Shown here piece after piece: positions 25,101-32,304 of a DNA stretch of 32,548 nucleotides. This DNA is from Bacillota bacterium (lineage in GTDB: Bacteria; Bacillota; Clostridia; Christensenellales; Aristaeellaceae), in assembly GCA_023459675.1 (NCBI GenBank), contig JAEWTC010000140.1, forward strand, positions 1 to 32,548. Direction: 5' to 3'. The position numbers and the translations under genes were made by a program. Positions within the stretch are counted from its first letter, which is position 1; each line of letters begins with the position of its first letter. The notes under the pieces were generated by a model. The model saw only the letters and a list, made by a program, of their open reading frames with translations. It was not told the DNA's origin and made no database searches.

Positions 25101-26183
25101 TTACAGATTGGTTTTTTCGAACTCGTGCATGACCTTCACCAGTTTTTCAACGCCCGCAAGCGGCATGGCGTTGTAAATGCTGGCGCGCATCCCGCCCACG
25201 CTGCGGTGGCCCTTGATGTTTAGCAGGCCGTTCGCCGTGCAGGCCTTGACGAAGGCGGTATCCTTTGCCTCGTCTCCCGTGACGAAGGTAACGTTCATCA
25301 GCGAGCGGTAACGCTTCTCCACGGGATTGTGAAAGAGTTTGCTCGCGTCCAGCGCGTCGTACAGAAGCGCCGCTTTTTTCAGGTTGTTCTGATAAAACGC
25401 CTCGATGCCGCCCCTGGCCTTCATCCACTCGAACACCAGCTTCATCATGTAAATGCCCCAGGTGTTGGGCGTGTTGACCATGCTTTCTTCCTTGTCCTCC
25501 AGCGCCCAGTTCAAAAGCTTGGGGCACAGCGGGTGCGCCTTGCCCAGCAGATCCTTGCGGACCAGCATGAGGCAGATGCCCGCGGGGCCGATGTTTTTCT
25601 GCGCGCCGGCGTAGATGACGCCGAACCGGCTGACGTCCAGCGGCTCGGACGCGATGTTGGAGGACATGTCGGCAACCAGCGGCACGGCTTTCGTATCCGG
25701 GAACTCGATATAGCGCGTGCCGAAAATCGTATTGTTGGAGGTGATGTACACGTAATCGGCTTCGGGGGTGAGGTGTAAGGACTGCATGGCGGGAATGTAG
25801 GTATAGTTTTTATCCAGGCTCGAGCCCGCGACGTTGACCTTGCCGTACCGCTCCGCTTCCTTGAGCGCAAGGTGCGCGAAATTGCCGGTATCCACATAAT
25901 CGGCGATGCCGGAGCCCGTCATGAGGTTCAAGGGGATGGCGGAAAACTGCAGCGTTGCGCCGCCGTGCAAAAAGAGCACGGAGTAATTGTCCGGTACGGC
26001 GAGCACCTCGCGGATGATTGCGACGGTCTGGGAATAAATGTCCATGAACATGGGGGTGCGGTGACTCATCTCCATCACGCTCATGCCCTTGTCCTGGTAG
26101 CAAACCAACTCGTTCGCGGCTTTCGCCAATACGCTCTCATCCATCACCGCGGGGCCGGCCGAAAAATTATACGCCCGTTCCAT
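25101..26183 (-). CDS. serC: Phosphoserine aminotransferase
   Basis: 360 residues, the typical SerC length. It opens with RAYNFSAGPA, the N-terminal substrate-loop signature (here ERAYNFSAGPAVM), and holds the PLP lysine Lys196 in YAGAQKNIGPAG; FLHGGATLQF and HRSVGGMRASIYNA are further conserved blocks. SerC converts 3-phosphohydroxypyruvate and glutamate to phosphoserine and 2-oxoglutarate. AAGGAGG lies 12 bases before the ATG. It is the first gene of serC-serA, driven by the promoter at 26267-26295, which is flanked by a long inverted repeat. Confidence 0.97.
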   Translation of the reverse strand: MERAYNFSAGPAVMDESVLAKAANELVCYQDKGMSVMEMSHRTPMFMDIYSQTVAIIREVLAVPDNYSVLFLHGGATLQFSAIPLNLMTGSGIADYVDTGNFAHLALKEAERYGKVNVAGSSLDKNYTYIPAMQSLHLTPEADYVYITSNNTIFGTRYIEFPDTKAVPLVADMSSNIASEPLDVSRFGVIYAGAQKNIGPAGICLMLVRKDLLGKAHPLCPKLLNWALEDKEESMVNTPNTWGIYMMKLVFEWMKARGGIEAFYQNNLKKAALLYDALDASKLFHNPVEKRYRSLMNVTFVTGDEAKDTAFVKACTANGLLNIKGHRSVGGMRASIYNAMPLAGVEKLVKVMHEFEKTNL

Positions 26184-26221
26184 GCTTTCCGTTCCTCCTT
26201 ATGCGTCGTGCTTCTCTGATC

Positions 26222-26330
26222 GGGACGCTTTTCGCCCTATGGGCGTCAGCCGTACCGCTTGGAGTTATCATACAACAGAATACGGACTCTTGCAATAGCG
26301 AATTTCGTCCCATAGGGCGATATTCGTCCC
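26222..26330. repeat. Long inverted repeat flanking the serC promoter (paired operator-like sites)
   Basis: Arms 26222-26243 and 26309-26330 are inverted copies: GGGACG and CGCCCTATGGG are identical in each (17 of 22 positions), with a differing 5-base core. Each arm also has its own near-palindrome around CCC-TAT-GGG. The serC promoter lies in the 65-base interval, so one arm is at about -50 to -70 and the other at about +17 to +38. A second copy of the outer segment, GCGAATTTCGTCCCA (26298-26312), repeats GCGATATTCGTCCCA (26317-26331) in tandem. The layout fits two binding sites of one regulator. An RNA stem is impossible if transcription starts near 26260, since one arm would not be transcribed. 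Confidence 0.65.
26267..26295 (-). promoter_or_regulatory. Sigma-A promoter of serC-serA
   Basis: On the minus strand TTGCAA (26290-26295) and TATGAT (26267-26272) are separated by 17 bases. Start is expected near 26260, giving a leader of about 75 bases. No T-box sequence (AGGGTGGNACCGCG) is found. Confidence 0.68.
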
Positions 26331-26345
26331 AGTTCCCAATACCCG

Positions 26346-26383
26346 AAAAACGCGCTGCCGCATTTCGTACAAGCGATAGCGCG
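26346..26383 (-). terminator. Probable terminator of the guanine deaminase transcript
   Basis: On the minus strand CGCGCT (26378-26383) pairs with AGCGCG (26351-26356), with an inner CGC/GCG pairing, followed by five T (26346-26350). It lies about 60 bases after the guaD stop and before the serC promoter. Confidence 0.65.
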
Positions 26384-26444
26384 AATGTGACTGATTCCAT
26401 AATTCGCAGAAATTTCTTCGTTTATTGATCTTTTCTTCTTACTT

Positions 26445-27755
26445 TTATGCGGAATGATGCATATTCGTTTCCCGCTGTGCTTGCGTGCCGCTGAGCAGCG
26501 CAACCCCGTCCACATATTTCTGCACGAGTTTCAGATGGCCGGAGAGGTACAACGCGCGCTCCAGCCGCTGGGGCAGGGTCAGGTCGCAGGCGGTGCGCAG
26601 GGGTTTGTCGTCCAGCACCAGCGCGTCGAACAGATAACCCGTTTCAAAACTGCCCGCCTGGCCGAAGAACGAGCCTCCGCCCTTGGTGGCCATAAACAAG
26701 GCTTCGGGAAAGGTAAGCGCGGGTTCGCTCTGCTCCGCAAGCCGCCAGTACAGTTTGCTTACCCGGATGGCGTCCGCCGCGGCGCGGAGCATGTCGATGC
26801 TCTCTCCCCCGGCGACGTCGGTTCCCAGGCCGACCCGCACGCCCGCGATGAGCAGCTTGCGGATCGGCGCGATGCCGGAACGGAGGTTTAAATTGCTCGC
26901 GGGGCAATGTGCCACCATGGTGCCGCGCTCCCGAAGCAGTTCGATTTCCGCCGCCTCGGGATACACGACGTGCGCCATCACGGCGCCGGATAGGAGACCG
27001 TAACCGTCGTACACGCCTGCGTAATGCGCCGCCCCCGGGTGCAGATCTTTGACCCAGGCGATTTCATCCTGGTTTTCCGACAGATGCGACTGCACGGGAA
27101 GGTTATATTGCAGCGCTAGTTCGCCGAGCCCGCGCAGCAGGGCGCCGGTGCAGGAGGGAACGAAGCGCGGCGTGACGATGGGTTTCACGCGGCGAAAGCG
27201 TTCCTGCATAGCGAGAACAAAGGCTTCGCAGTCTGCAGCGGCCGTCTGCGCCGAAACCTCGCACAAATCGGCGGGGGCGTTCTGGTCCATGCTGAGTTTG
27301 CCCACGTACCCGTGCAGGCCGGTTGCTTCCAAAAGCTCCGAAAGCAGCAGCGTTGCTTTCAGGTGCGGCGTGGCATAACAGCAAAACCGCGCCGTGAAGC
27401 TGCGTTTGAGCGCATCCGCAAACATGGCATACGAGCGCTTAGCATACGCAAGGTTTTGGAATTTCGCTTCCTCGGGGTAGGCGTAGGCGTTCAGCCAGTC
27501 GATTAGCTCCAGATCCATGCCCATGCCGCGGTAGGCGTACTGCGGCGCGTGCAGATGCAGATCGTACATCCCGGGGATCACCAGCCGCCCGCCGTAATCG
27601 GTCAGCGGTAAATTTTGGTAACGCTCGGGAAGCGCGTCAAACACACCGGCGCTGCGCCCGTTTTCGCATACCAGGTAACCGTGGGGCACGAAATTGATAT
27701 GCGAAGGGCTGTCGCACCAGATAATATGACCCCGGAGAACGAAATTCGCGTTCAT
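26445..27755 (-). CDS. guaD: Guanine deaminase
   Basis: 436 residues, amidohydrolase superfamily. Metal-binding HxH is His67 and His69 in YDLHLHAPQYAYRG, the GuaD signature. Later come VQSHLSEN (His and Glu of the active site), AHCPASNLNL and GTDVAGG with the metal Asp. The enzyme deaminates guanine to xanthine in purine salvage in the cytoplasm. Its ATG overlaps the stop of the preceding phosphatase-fold gene by ATGA (27752-27755), so translation is coupled and the transcript starts at the promoter near 28850. No purine riboswitch is visible upstream of that operon. Confidence 0.93.
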   Translation of the reverse strand: MNANFVLRGHIIWCDSPSHINFVPHGYLVCENGRSAGVFDALPERYQNLPLTDYGGRLVIPGMYDLHLHAPQYAYRGMGMDLELIDWLNAYAYPEEAKFQNLAYAKRSYAMFADALKRSFTARFCCYATPHLKATLLLSELLEATGLHGYVGKLSMDQNAPADLCEVSAQTAAADCEAFVLAMQERFRRVKPIVTPRFVPSCTGALLRGLGELALQYNLPVQSHLSENQDEIAWVKDLHPGAAHYAGVYDGYGLLSGAVMAHVVYPEAAEIELLRERGTMVAHCPASNLNLRSGIAPIRKLLIAGVRVGLGTDVAGGESIDMLRAAADAIRVSKLYWRLAEQSEPALTFPEALFMATKGGGSFFGQAGSFETGYLFDALVLDDKPLRTACDLTLPQRLERALYLSGHLKLVQKYVDGVALLSGTQAQRETNMHHSA

Positions 27756-28810
27756 TGCAGCGTAAAGTCCATCGCCACGGGCTGGTGGTCCGTGTAGGTG
27801 AAGTTCAGGTCGATGGTCTGCGTGCCGTTGACCTTCACGTTGGGAGATACGATATAGCCGTCGATGGCGTACATAATATGGTTCTCCCGGTTGCCGTCAT
27901 ACGCCTTATCCAGCGAACGGCAGGTGGGCGCGCTCAGGTCGTAGGCGTAGGAAAAGCCCTGGGGCAGGTCGTCCAGCCGCAGTTCGCCGGGTTGCCAGAC
28001 GGTGTCGTCGGTCAGGGGATACCAATCCTCCGCGCCGGGGAAGTTGGCGTTAAAATCGCCGCCCGCGACCACGTAATTACCCTTCTCGTACTCGTCCTGC
28101 ATCAGCGACAGCAAAACGTCGAGCTGTTTTCCCCTGGCTTCACCGGTTGTGTAAGCCTCCAGATGCAGGTTGATGAGCACCAGGTACTGATCGGTCCCGT
28201 CGACGGGCAGATACTCGACCAGCAAAGCGCGCTTGAGGTTGGCCAGCCGTACCGGCCAGCCGCTGGTGGCGGGCAGCGAAACGCGCCGGGCCTCCTCCAC
28301 CTTCAGGTTGGACAGCGTCATCAGCCCGCTTTCCACCTTGCCGATGGGCGGCAGCGGGAACGGAACGAACGGCACCTTGAAGTTATACGCAAAGGCCTTG
28401 CCCATGGACAGCCCCGCGCGGAAGAACTCCGCCTCGTTGATGGAAAAGCTGCGCCGGGAACGGATATCCACTTCCTGCAAAAGCACCAGGTCCGCCTGCT
28501 GACCGTACAGCACGCTCAGCATGCCCGCGAGGTTTTCTTGCACCTCGTCCTGGCTCTCGGGCATCACCTCGTCCCCGCCGTCCATGAAGAAATTGCGGTC
28601 ACGGCCCAGGCCGCCGTACCCGATGTTCAGGGTGACGACGTGATAGGTTTTGCCGATCTCCACGAAATCGTGCTGCACGCCCGAGGTTGCGGTGACGATT
28701 TCCGATTCGGCGGGGCGGTATTCCGCGATCCATAGCCACAGCACCAACGCAACTGCCGCAACCACCACCAAGACGATCAGTGTGACCAGTACCCGAAAAA
28801 CGCTGCGCAT
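27752..28810 (-). CDS. Endonuclease/exonuclease/phosphatase-fold protein with N-terminal membrane anchor
   Basis: 352 residues. Residues about 5-30 form one hydrophobic helix, so the catalytic part is probably outside. EEP motifs: NIGYGG, LLQEVD (metal-binding Glu), VAGGDFNANFP (Asp and Asn) and TDHQPV (Asp-His near the C-terminus). The superfamily cuts phosphodiester or phosphomonoester bonds in nucleic acids, phosphoinositides or sphingomyelin; the real substrate here cannot be told. GAAAGGGG precedes the ATG. It is the first gene of a two-gene operon with guaD, an odd partner unless both act on released nucleic-acid products. Confidence 0.85.
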   Translation of the reverse strand: MRSVFRVLVTLIVLVVVAAVALVLWLWIAEYRPAESEIVTATSGVQHDFVEIGKTYHVVTLNIGYGGLGRDRNFFMDGGDEVMPESQDEVQENLAGMLSVLYGQQADLVLLQEVDIRSRRSFSINEAEFFRAGLSMGKAFAYNFKVPFVPFPLPPIGKVESGLMTLSNLKVEEARRVSLPATSGWPVRLANLKRALLVEYLPVDGTDQYLVLINLHLEAYTTGEARGKQLDVLLSLMQDEYEKGNYVVAGGDFNANFPGAEDWYPLTDDTVWQPGELRLDDLPQGFSYAYDLSAPTCRSLDKAYDGNRENHIMYAIDGYIVSPNVKVNGTQTIDLNFTYTDHQPVAMDFTLQ

Positions 28811-28849
28811 GCCACCGCCCCTTTCCGATTTTTACATATTGTACGAAAT

Positions 28850-28879
28850 ATTATACCAAATCAAACAACCGGGAAGCAA
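28850..28879 (-). promoter_or_regulatory. Extended -10 promoter of the EEP-guaD operon
   Basis: On the minus strand a perfect TATAAT (28850-28855) is directly preceded by TGG, an extended -10 element, with a weak -35 TTGCTT (28874-28879) 18 bases away. Start is near 28843, about 33 bases before the ATG. Confidence 0.7.
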
Positions 28880-28928
28880 GCGGTATCCGCAATACGGGCC
28901 GGTAAATCGCGCGCAGCGTTCCGGAACT

Positions 28929-28962
28929 AGAAAAGGAAGCAAGTCCTATGGCTTGCTTCCTT
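28929..28962 (-). terminator. Rho-independent terminator of the xylAB operon
   Basis: An 11-bp perfect stem, AAGGAAGCAAG (minus strand, 28952-28962) with CTTGCTTCCTT (28933-28943), has an 8-base loop and ends in TTTTCT. It begins about 24 bases after the xylB stop. Confidence 0.85.
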
Positions 28963-28986
28963 CAAAAGGATAAGGAAGATAGTGGT

Positions 28987-30510
28987 TTACTCGGTCAGGC
29001 GTTTGAACGCGTTTTTCATATCGGGATACAGGGACTGATACAGTTTGTAGTTTTTAGCGTAGGCAGGCTGGTTGGCGGGGACGGGCAGCTGCTCGACGCC
29101 GGTCTTGATCATGCTGTCGCAGGCTTCCTTCACCGAAGGATACAGGCCAGCGCCGACCCCCGCGAGGATCGCAACGCCCAGCGCGGGGCCCTCCTTGGAC
29201 TTGGTGGTGACCACCTTGCAGTCGAACACGTCCGCCAGCATCTGCCGCCAGAACTCGGAGCGGCCGCCGCCGCCGGTTGCCAGCATCTGCGCGGGCTTTA
29301 CGCCCATGCCGGAGAGGACGTTCAGGCCGTCGTTCAAGGCATAGGCCACGCCTTCGAACACCGCGCGCATCAGATCGCGCTTGGTGTGCATCGCGGAAAG
29401 CCCGAAGAACACGCCCCGGCAGTCCGGATCCAGATGCGGGGTGCGTTCCCCCATCAGATAGGGCATATAAAACAAGCGGTTTGCGCCGACGGGGCTTTTG
29501 GCCGCCTCGATATCCATGAGCTGGTACGGATCCACGCCCATGAGCGCCGCGGTTTCGATCTCCGAGGTGCAGAAGGTATCGCGGAACCATTTGAGCGACA
29601 GCCCCGCCGACTGCACCACGGCCATGACGTGCCATGCGCCGGGCACCGCGCAGCAGAACGTGTGCACACGGCCCTTGGGATCGATGGCCAGCTGGTCGGT
29701 ATGCGCGAACACCACGCCGGACGTGCCGATGGTGGTAAACGCGCGCCCGTCCGCCACCACGCCGGTGCCCACGGCGGCCGCCGCGTTATCGCCCGCGCCG
29801 CCGACCACCAGCGTTTGTTCGGAAAGGCCCGTGATCTTCGAAGCCAGCGCGCTGATATGGCCGGTGACCTCCGGGCTTTCGTAGACCTTGCCCAGATAGG
29901 ATTTGTCGATGCCGAGTTTGGTAAGCACCTCGTCGCTCCAGCAGCGGTTGGGCACATCCAGAAGCTGCATGCCGCTGGCGTCGCTGACTTCGGTGGCGAA
30001 ATCGCCGGTGAGCATATAACGCAGGTAATCCTTGGGCAGCAGGATGTGGCGGCACTTTGCGTAGATTTCCGGCTGGTGTTTTTGCACCCAGCGGATCTTG
30101 CCCGCTGTGAAGCCCGTGAGCGCCGGGTTTGCGGTGATCTCGATCATGCGCTTCGCGCCGATGATCTGGGTGATCTCCTCGCACTCCCTGCCGGTGCGCT
30201 GGTCGGCCCAGATGATGCAGGGCCTGAGCACCTTGCCCGCTTCATCCAGCATCACGAGGCCGTGCATCTGGCCGGAGATGCCAAGGGCGGCGATATCGGC
30301 CGGGCTGACGGCGCTTTGTTTCAGCACCGTGCCGATGGTTTGCACGGCGGCGTTCCACCAGTCTTCCGGCGCCTGTTCGGCCCAGCCGTTTTCCGGCTGG
30401 CTGAGCGGATATTCCACGGTTGCGGAAGCGACCACCGATCCGTCCAGCGCGAACAGGACGGTTTTGGTGCCGCTGGTTCCCAAATCAATCCCCAAAAGAT
30501 ACTGGCTCAT
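28987..30510 (-). CDS. xylB: Xylulokinase
   Basis: 507 residues from ATG 30510, supported by AAAGGAGAA before it; the frame stays open further upstream but that part is xylA-side spacer. FGGY-kinase motifs: LGIDLGTSGTKTVLF with the phosphate-loop (residues about 6-20), ISGQMHGLV (the xylulose-binding loop with Met-His), the GGAGDNAAAAVGTG ADP-binding block and ATGGGGRSEFW near the C-terminus. XylB phosphorylates D-xylulose to D-xylulose-5-phosphate, feeding the pentose phosphate pathway. It follows xylA after a 145-base spacer that contains a large stem-loop; a terminator follows the gene. Confidence 0.96.
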   Translation of the reverse strand: MSQYLLGIDLGTSGTKTVLFALDGSVVASATVEYPLSQPENGWAEQAPEDWWNAAVQTIGTVLKQSAVSPADIAALGISGQMHGLVMLDEAGKVLRPCIIWADQRTGRECEEITQIIGAKRMIEITANPALTGFTAGKIRWVQKHQPEIYAKCRHILLPKDYLRYMLTGDFATEVSDASGMQLLDVPNRCWSDEVLTKLGIDKSYLGKVYESPEVTGHISALASKITGLSEQTLVVGGAGDNAAAAVGTGVVADGRAFTTIGTSGVVFAHTDQLAIDPKGRVHTFCCAVPGAWHVMAVVQSAGLSLKWFRDTFCTSEIETAALMGVDPYQLMDIEAAKSPVGANRLFYMPYLMGERTPHLDPDCRGVFFGLSAMHTKRDLMRAVFEGVAYALNDGLNVLSGMGVKPAQMLATGGGGRSEFWRQMLADVFDCKVVTTKSKEGPALGVAILAGVGAGLYPSVKEACDSMIKTGVEQLPVPANQPAYAKNYKLYQSLYPDMKNAFKRLTE

Positions 30511-30572
30511 GGACGTTCTCCTTTTGGCACGTAAAATATCGGACGGCCTGTTTGCATCCTGGTATGCGTTTA

Positions 30573-30642
30573 CGCTGCCGCGTGCGTGCGCCTGCCGCCG
30601 CACGGTGTCCGTACGTCGGGCAGGCGCCGCGCCGCGGCAGCG
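30573..30642 (-). repeat. Large GC-rich stem-loop between xylA and xylB
   Basis: Outer arms CGCTGCCGCG (30573-30582) and CGCGGCAGCG (30633-30642) give 10 bp; inner arms GCGCCTGCC (30588-30596) and GGCAGGCGC (30619-30627) give 9 bp, separated by matched 5-base internal loops; ACGG/CCGT can pair at the tip. It begins 14 bases after the xylA stop. No T-run follows on the minus strand, so complete termination is unlikely. Intercistronic hairpins of this sort often protect the upstream message from 3' decay and lower expression of the second gene; that role is inferred. Confidence 0.75.
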
Positions 30643-30655
30643 CAGACGAAATTCG

Positions 30656-31978
30656 TTATTTGAAGAAAATCTGGTTGACGACGTTTTCGATGTATTCCTG
30701 CCTGCCGCTGCCCGGCAGTTCGGCGGAGCCGTTCTTGACCGCGATGGCCGCGCACTCTTCCAGGGTCGCCTTGCCCGCGCGGATCTTTTTGCCGATCTCG
30801 GTGGTCGCATAGCTTGCGTAGCGCTCTTTGACGAACGCGTCGATGCGGCCGTCCTCGATCAGCGCGGCGGCCTTGATCAGGCCCAGCGCGAAGGAATCCA
30901 TGCCGAGGATGAAGCCTTCGAACATGTCTTCCATCGTATAGGAAGGCCTGCGGTTCTTGGCGTCGAAGTTGAAGCCGCCGGTCAGGCCGCCCGCCTTGAG
31001 CACTTCGTACATGCACATCGTGGTTTCGTACACGTCGTAGGGGAATTCGTCGGTATCCCAGCCCAGCAGCAGATCGCCCTGGTTGGCGTCGATGGAGCCG
31101 AGCATGCCGTTCATCGCGGAAATGCGCAGATCGTGCTGGAAGGTATGGCCGGCAAGCGTTGCGTGGTTGGCTTCGATGTTCATTTTGAAATCTTTGTCCA
31201 GCCCGTACTGGCGCACGAAGCCGATGGCCGTGGCGGCGTCGAAATCATACTGGTGCTTCATGGGTTCCTTGGGCTTGGGTTCGATGTAGAAATCGCCTTT
31301 GAAGCCGATGGAACGGCCGTACTTGACCGCCATCTTCATCAGCGCGGCAATGTTCTCCTGTTCGAACTTCACGTCGGTGTTCATCAGGGTTTCGTAGCCT
31401 TCGCGGCCGCCCCAGAACACATAGCCCCTGCCGCCCAGCTTCACCGTGCAGTCCAGCGCCTTTTTGATCTGCGCCGCGGCGTGGCAGAAAACGTCCACGC
31501 TGTTGGAGGAACCCGCGCCGTTCATAAAGCGGGGATTGGAGAACATGTTGGCCGTGCCCCACAAGCACTTGATGCCGGTTGCCTTCATTTTCTCCAGGAT
31601 GTAATCGGTGATCTCGTCCAAGCGGGCGTTGGTTTCCTCCAGCGTATCGGCTTCGGGAACCAGGTCCACGTCGTGGAAGCAGAAATAGTGGATGCCGAGC
31701 TTCTGCATGAACTCAAAACCGGCGTCCACTTTGGCTTTTGCGTGCGCCATTGTGGCCGTTTTCTTAGCGCCGAAGGATTTATCCGCCGTTGCATCGCCGA
31801 AAATGTCCTTGCCGGCGTTGCCCAGCGCGTGCCACCAGGCCAGCGCGAAGGGAAGATGTTCGCTCATTTTTTTGCCCAGGATCATGCGGTTGGGATCATA
31901 AAACTTAAAAGACAGGGGGTTTTTGGAATCCGGCCCCTCGAATTGCACTTTGGGGAGCTTCTTGAAAATTTCTGCCAT
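30656..31978 (-). CDS. xylA: Xylose isomerase
   Basis: 440 residues, group II length. Signatures: YFCFHDVDLVPEA with the catalytic His, FWGGREGYETL, YIEPKPKEP with the metal-binding Glu, MNIEANHATLAGH, and IDANQGDLLLGWDTDEFP. The enzyme interconverts D-xylose and D-xylulose with two divalent metal ions in the cytoplasm. GAGGCGGAAATCAC lies before the ATG. The promoter region upstream carries two symmetric elements that may bind the xylose regulator. It is the first gene of xylA-xylB. No xylose transporter or XylR gene lies in the window. Confidence 0.98.
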   Translation of the reverse strand: MAEIFKKLPKVQFEGPDSKNPLSFKFYDPNRMILGKKMSEHLPFALAWWHALGNAGKDIFGDATADKSFGAKKTATMAHAKAKVDAGFEFMQKLGIHYFCFHDVDLVPEADTLEETNARLDEITDYILEKMKATGIKCLWGTANMFSNPRFMNGAGSSNSVDVFCHAAAQIKKALDCTVKLGGRGYVFWGGREGYETLMNTDVKFEQENIAALMKMAVKYGRSIGFKGDFYIEPKPKEPMKHQYDFDAATAIGFVRQYGLDKDFKMNIEANHATLAGHTFQHDLRISAMNGMLGSIDANQGDLLLGWDTDEFPYDVYETTMCMYEVLKAGGLTGGFNFDAKNRRPSYTMEDMFEGFILGMDSFALGLIKAAALIEDGRIDAFVKERYASYATTEIGKKIRAGKATLEECAAIAVKNGSAELPGSGRQEYIENVVNQIFFK

Positions 31979-32006
31979 GTGATTTCCGCCTCTCTACTCG
32001 GTTAAG

Positions 32007-32016
32007 AATGTACATT
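32007..32016. repeat. Short palindrome in the xylA leader
   Basis: AATGTACATT is a perfect 10-base palindrome about 30 bases upstream of the xylA ATG. It could be a regulator half-site or chance in this A+T-rich stretch. Confidence 0.25.
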
Positions 32017-32034
32017 ATGGTAACTTTCTGCTAT

Positions 32035-32048
32035 TGTGCACGAGCACA
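32035..32048. promoter_or_regulatory. Operator-like inverted repeat at the xylA start site
   Basis: TGTGC-ACGA-GCACA has 5-base inverted arms with a 4-base centre. It lies just downstream of the -10 box at 32058-32063, over about +2 to +15 of the xylA transcript, the usual place for a repressor. The form recalls LacI-type sites but no regulator gene is present to test this. Confidence 0.5.
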
Positions 32049-32057
32049 CTCTTTAAT

Positions 32058-32087
32058 ATTCTACAGCAACCGATCGCCATTTGTCAA
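32058..32087 (-). promoter_or_regulatory. Sigma-A promoter of xylAB
   Basis: On the minus strand a perfect TTGACA (32082-32087) and TAGAAT (32058-32063) are 18 bases apart. Start would be near 32051, about 70 bases before the xylA ATG. Confidence 0.72.
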
Positions 32088-32099
32088 CAATAGAATCTG

Positions 32100-32127
32100 A
32101 TATTTTCGATCGGAAATCCGAAAATAT
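32100..32127. promoter_or_regulatory. 28-bp inverted repeat between the divergent xylA and 32305 promoters
   Basis: ATATTTTCG (32100-32108) and CGAAAATAT (32119-32127) are perfect 9-base inverted arms around a 10-base centre. The element lies 12 bases upstream of the xylA -35 and 3 bases upstream of the opposing -35 at 32131, so one bound protein could act on both promoters. The A/T-rich arms could also act as UP-type elements. Confidence 0.55.
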
Positions 32128-32130
32128 GGA

Positions 32131-32159
32131 TTGATACTTTTGGACGTTTCCATTATATT
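32131..32159 (+). promoter_or_regulatory. Sigma-A promoter of the divergent secreted-protein gene
   Basis: TTGATA (32131-32136) and TATATT (32154-32159), each 5 of 6 to consensus, with a 17-base spacer. Start would be near 32166, leaving a leader of about 140 bases in which I see no recognisable riboswitch. Confidence 0.7.
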
Positions 32160-32304
32160 ATGAGTAACGTCATTTGCGTTGATTCATGTGCAGCACGGAA
32201 AGGGTCCGACCCCGAAAAGAAATATACGCGTGACGCTCCTTTCGCAACATTCAAGTCTTAAGTGCTGACAATCGTTGGAAATTATAAGGCAAGAAGGGTT
32301 AGCC

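Noticed and set aside
26184..26444. T-box or serine riboswitch upstream of serC
   Set aside because: No T-box sequence or specifier-type stem was found, and the promoter lies too near the gene to leave room for one.
26246..26515. 89-codon minus-strand frame with a CxxC motif between guaD and serC
   Set aside because: It begins inside guaD and runs through the guaD terminator and the serC promoter repeats; no ribosome site. Judged accidental.
28948..30534. 528-codon plus-strand frame opposite xylB
   Set aside because: Shadow of xylB; composition is His/Gly/Ala/Arg-rich as expected of an antisense frame, with no ribosome site.
30098..32005. 635-codon open frame on the plus strand across xylB/xylA
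   Set aside because: It is antisense to two unmistakable genes and has no family motifs; high GC content at third codon positions leaves such shadow frames open.
32160..32304. Riboswitch in the leader of the secreted-protein gene
   Set aside because: Only short, weak pairings such as GGG/CCC near 32202-32212 are seen and no known aptamer core is recognised.
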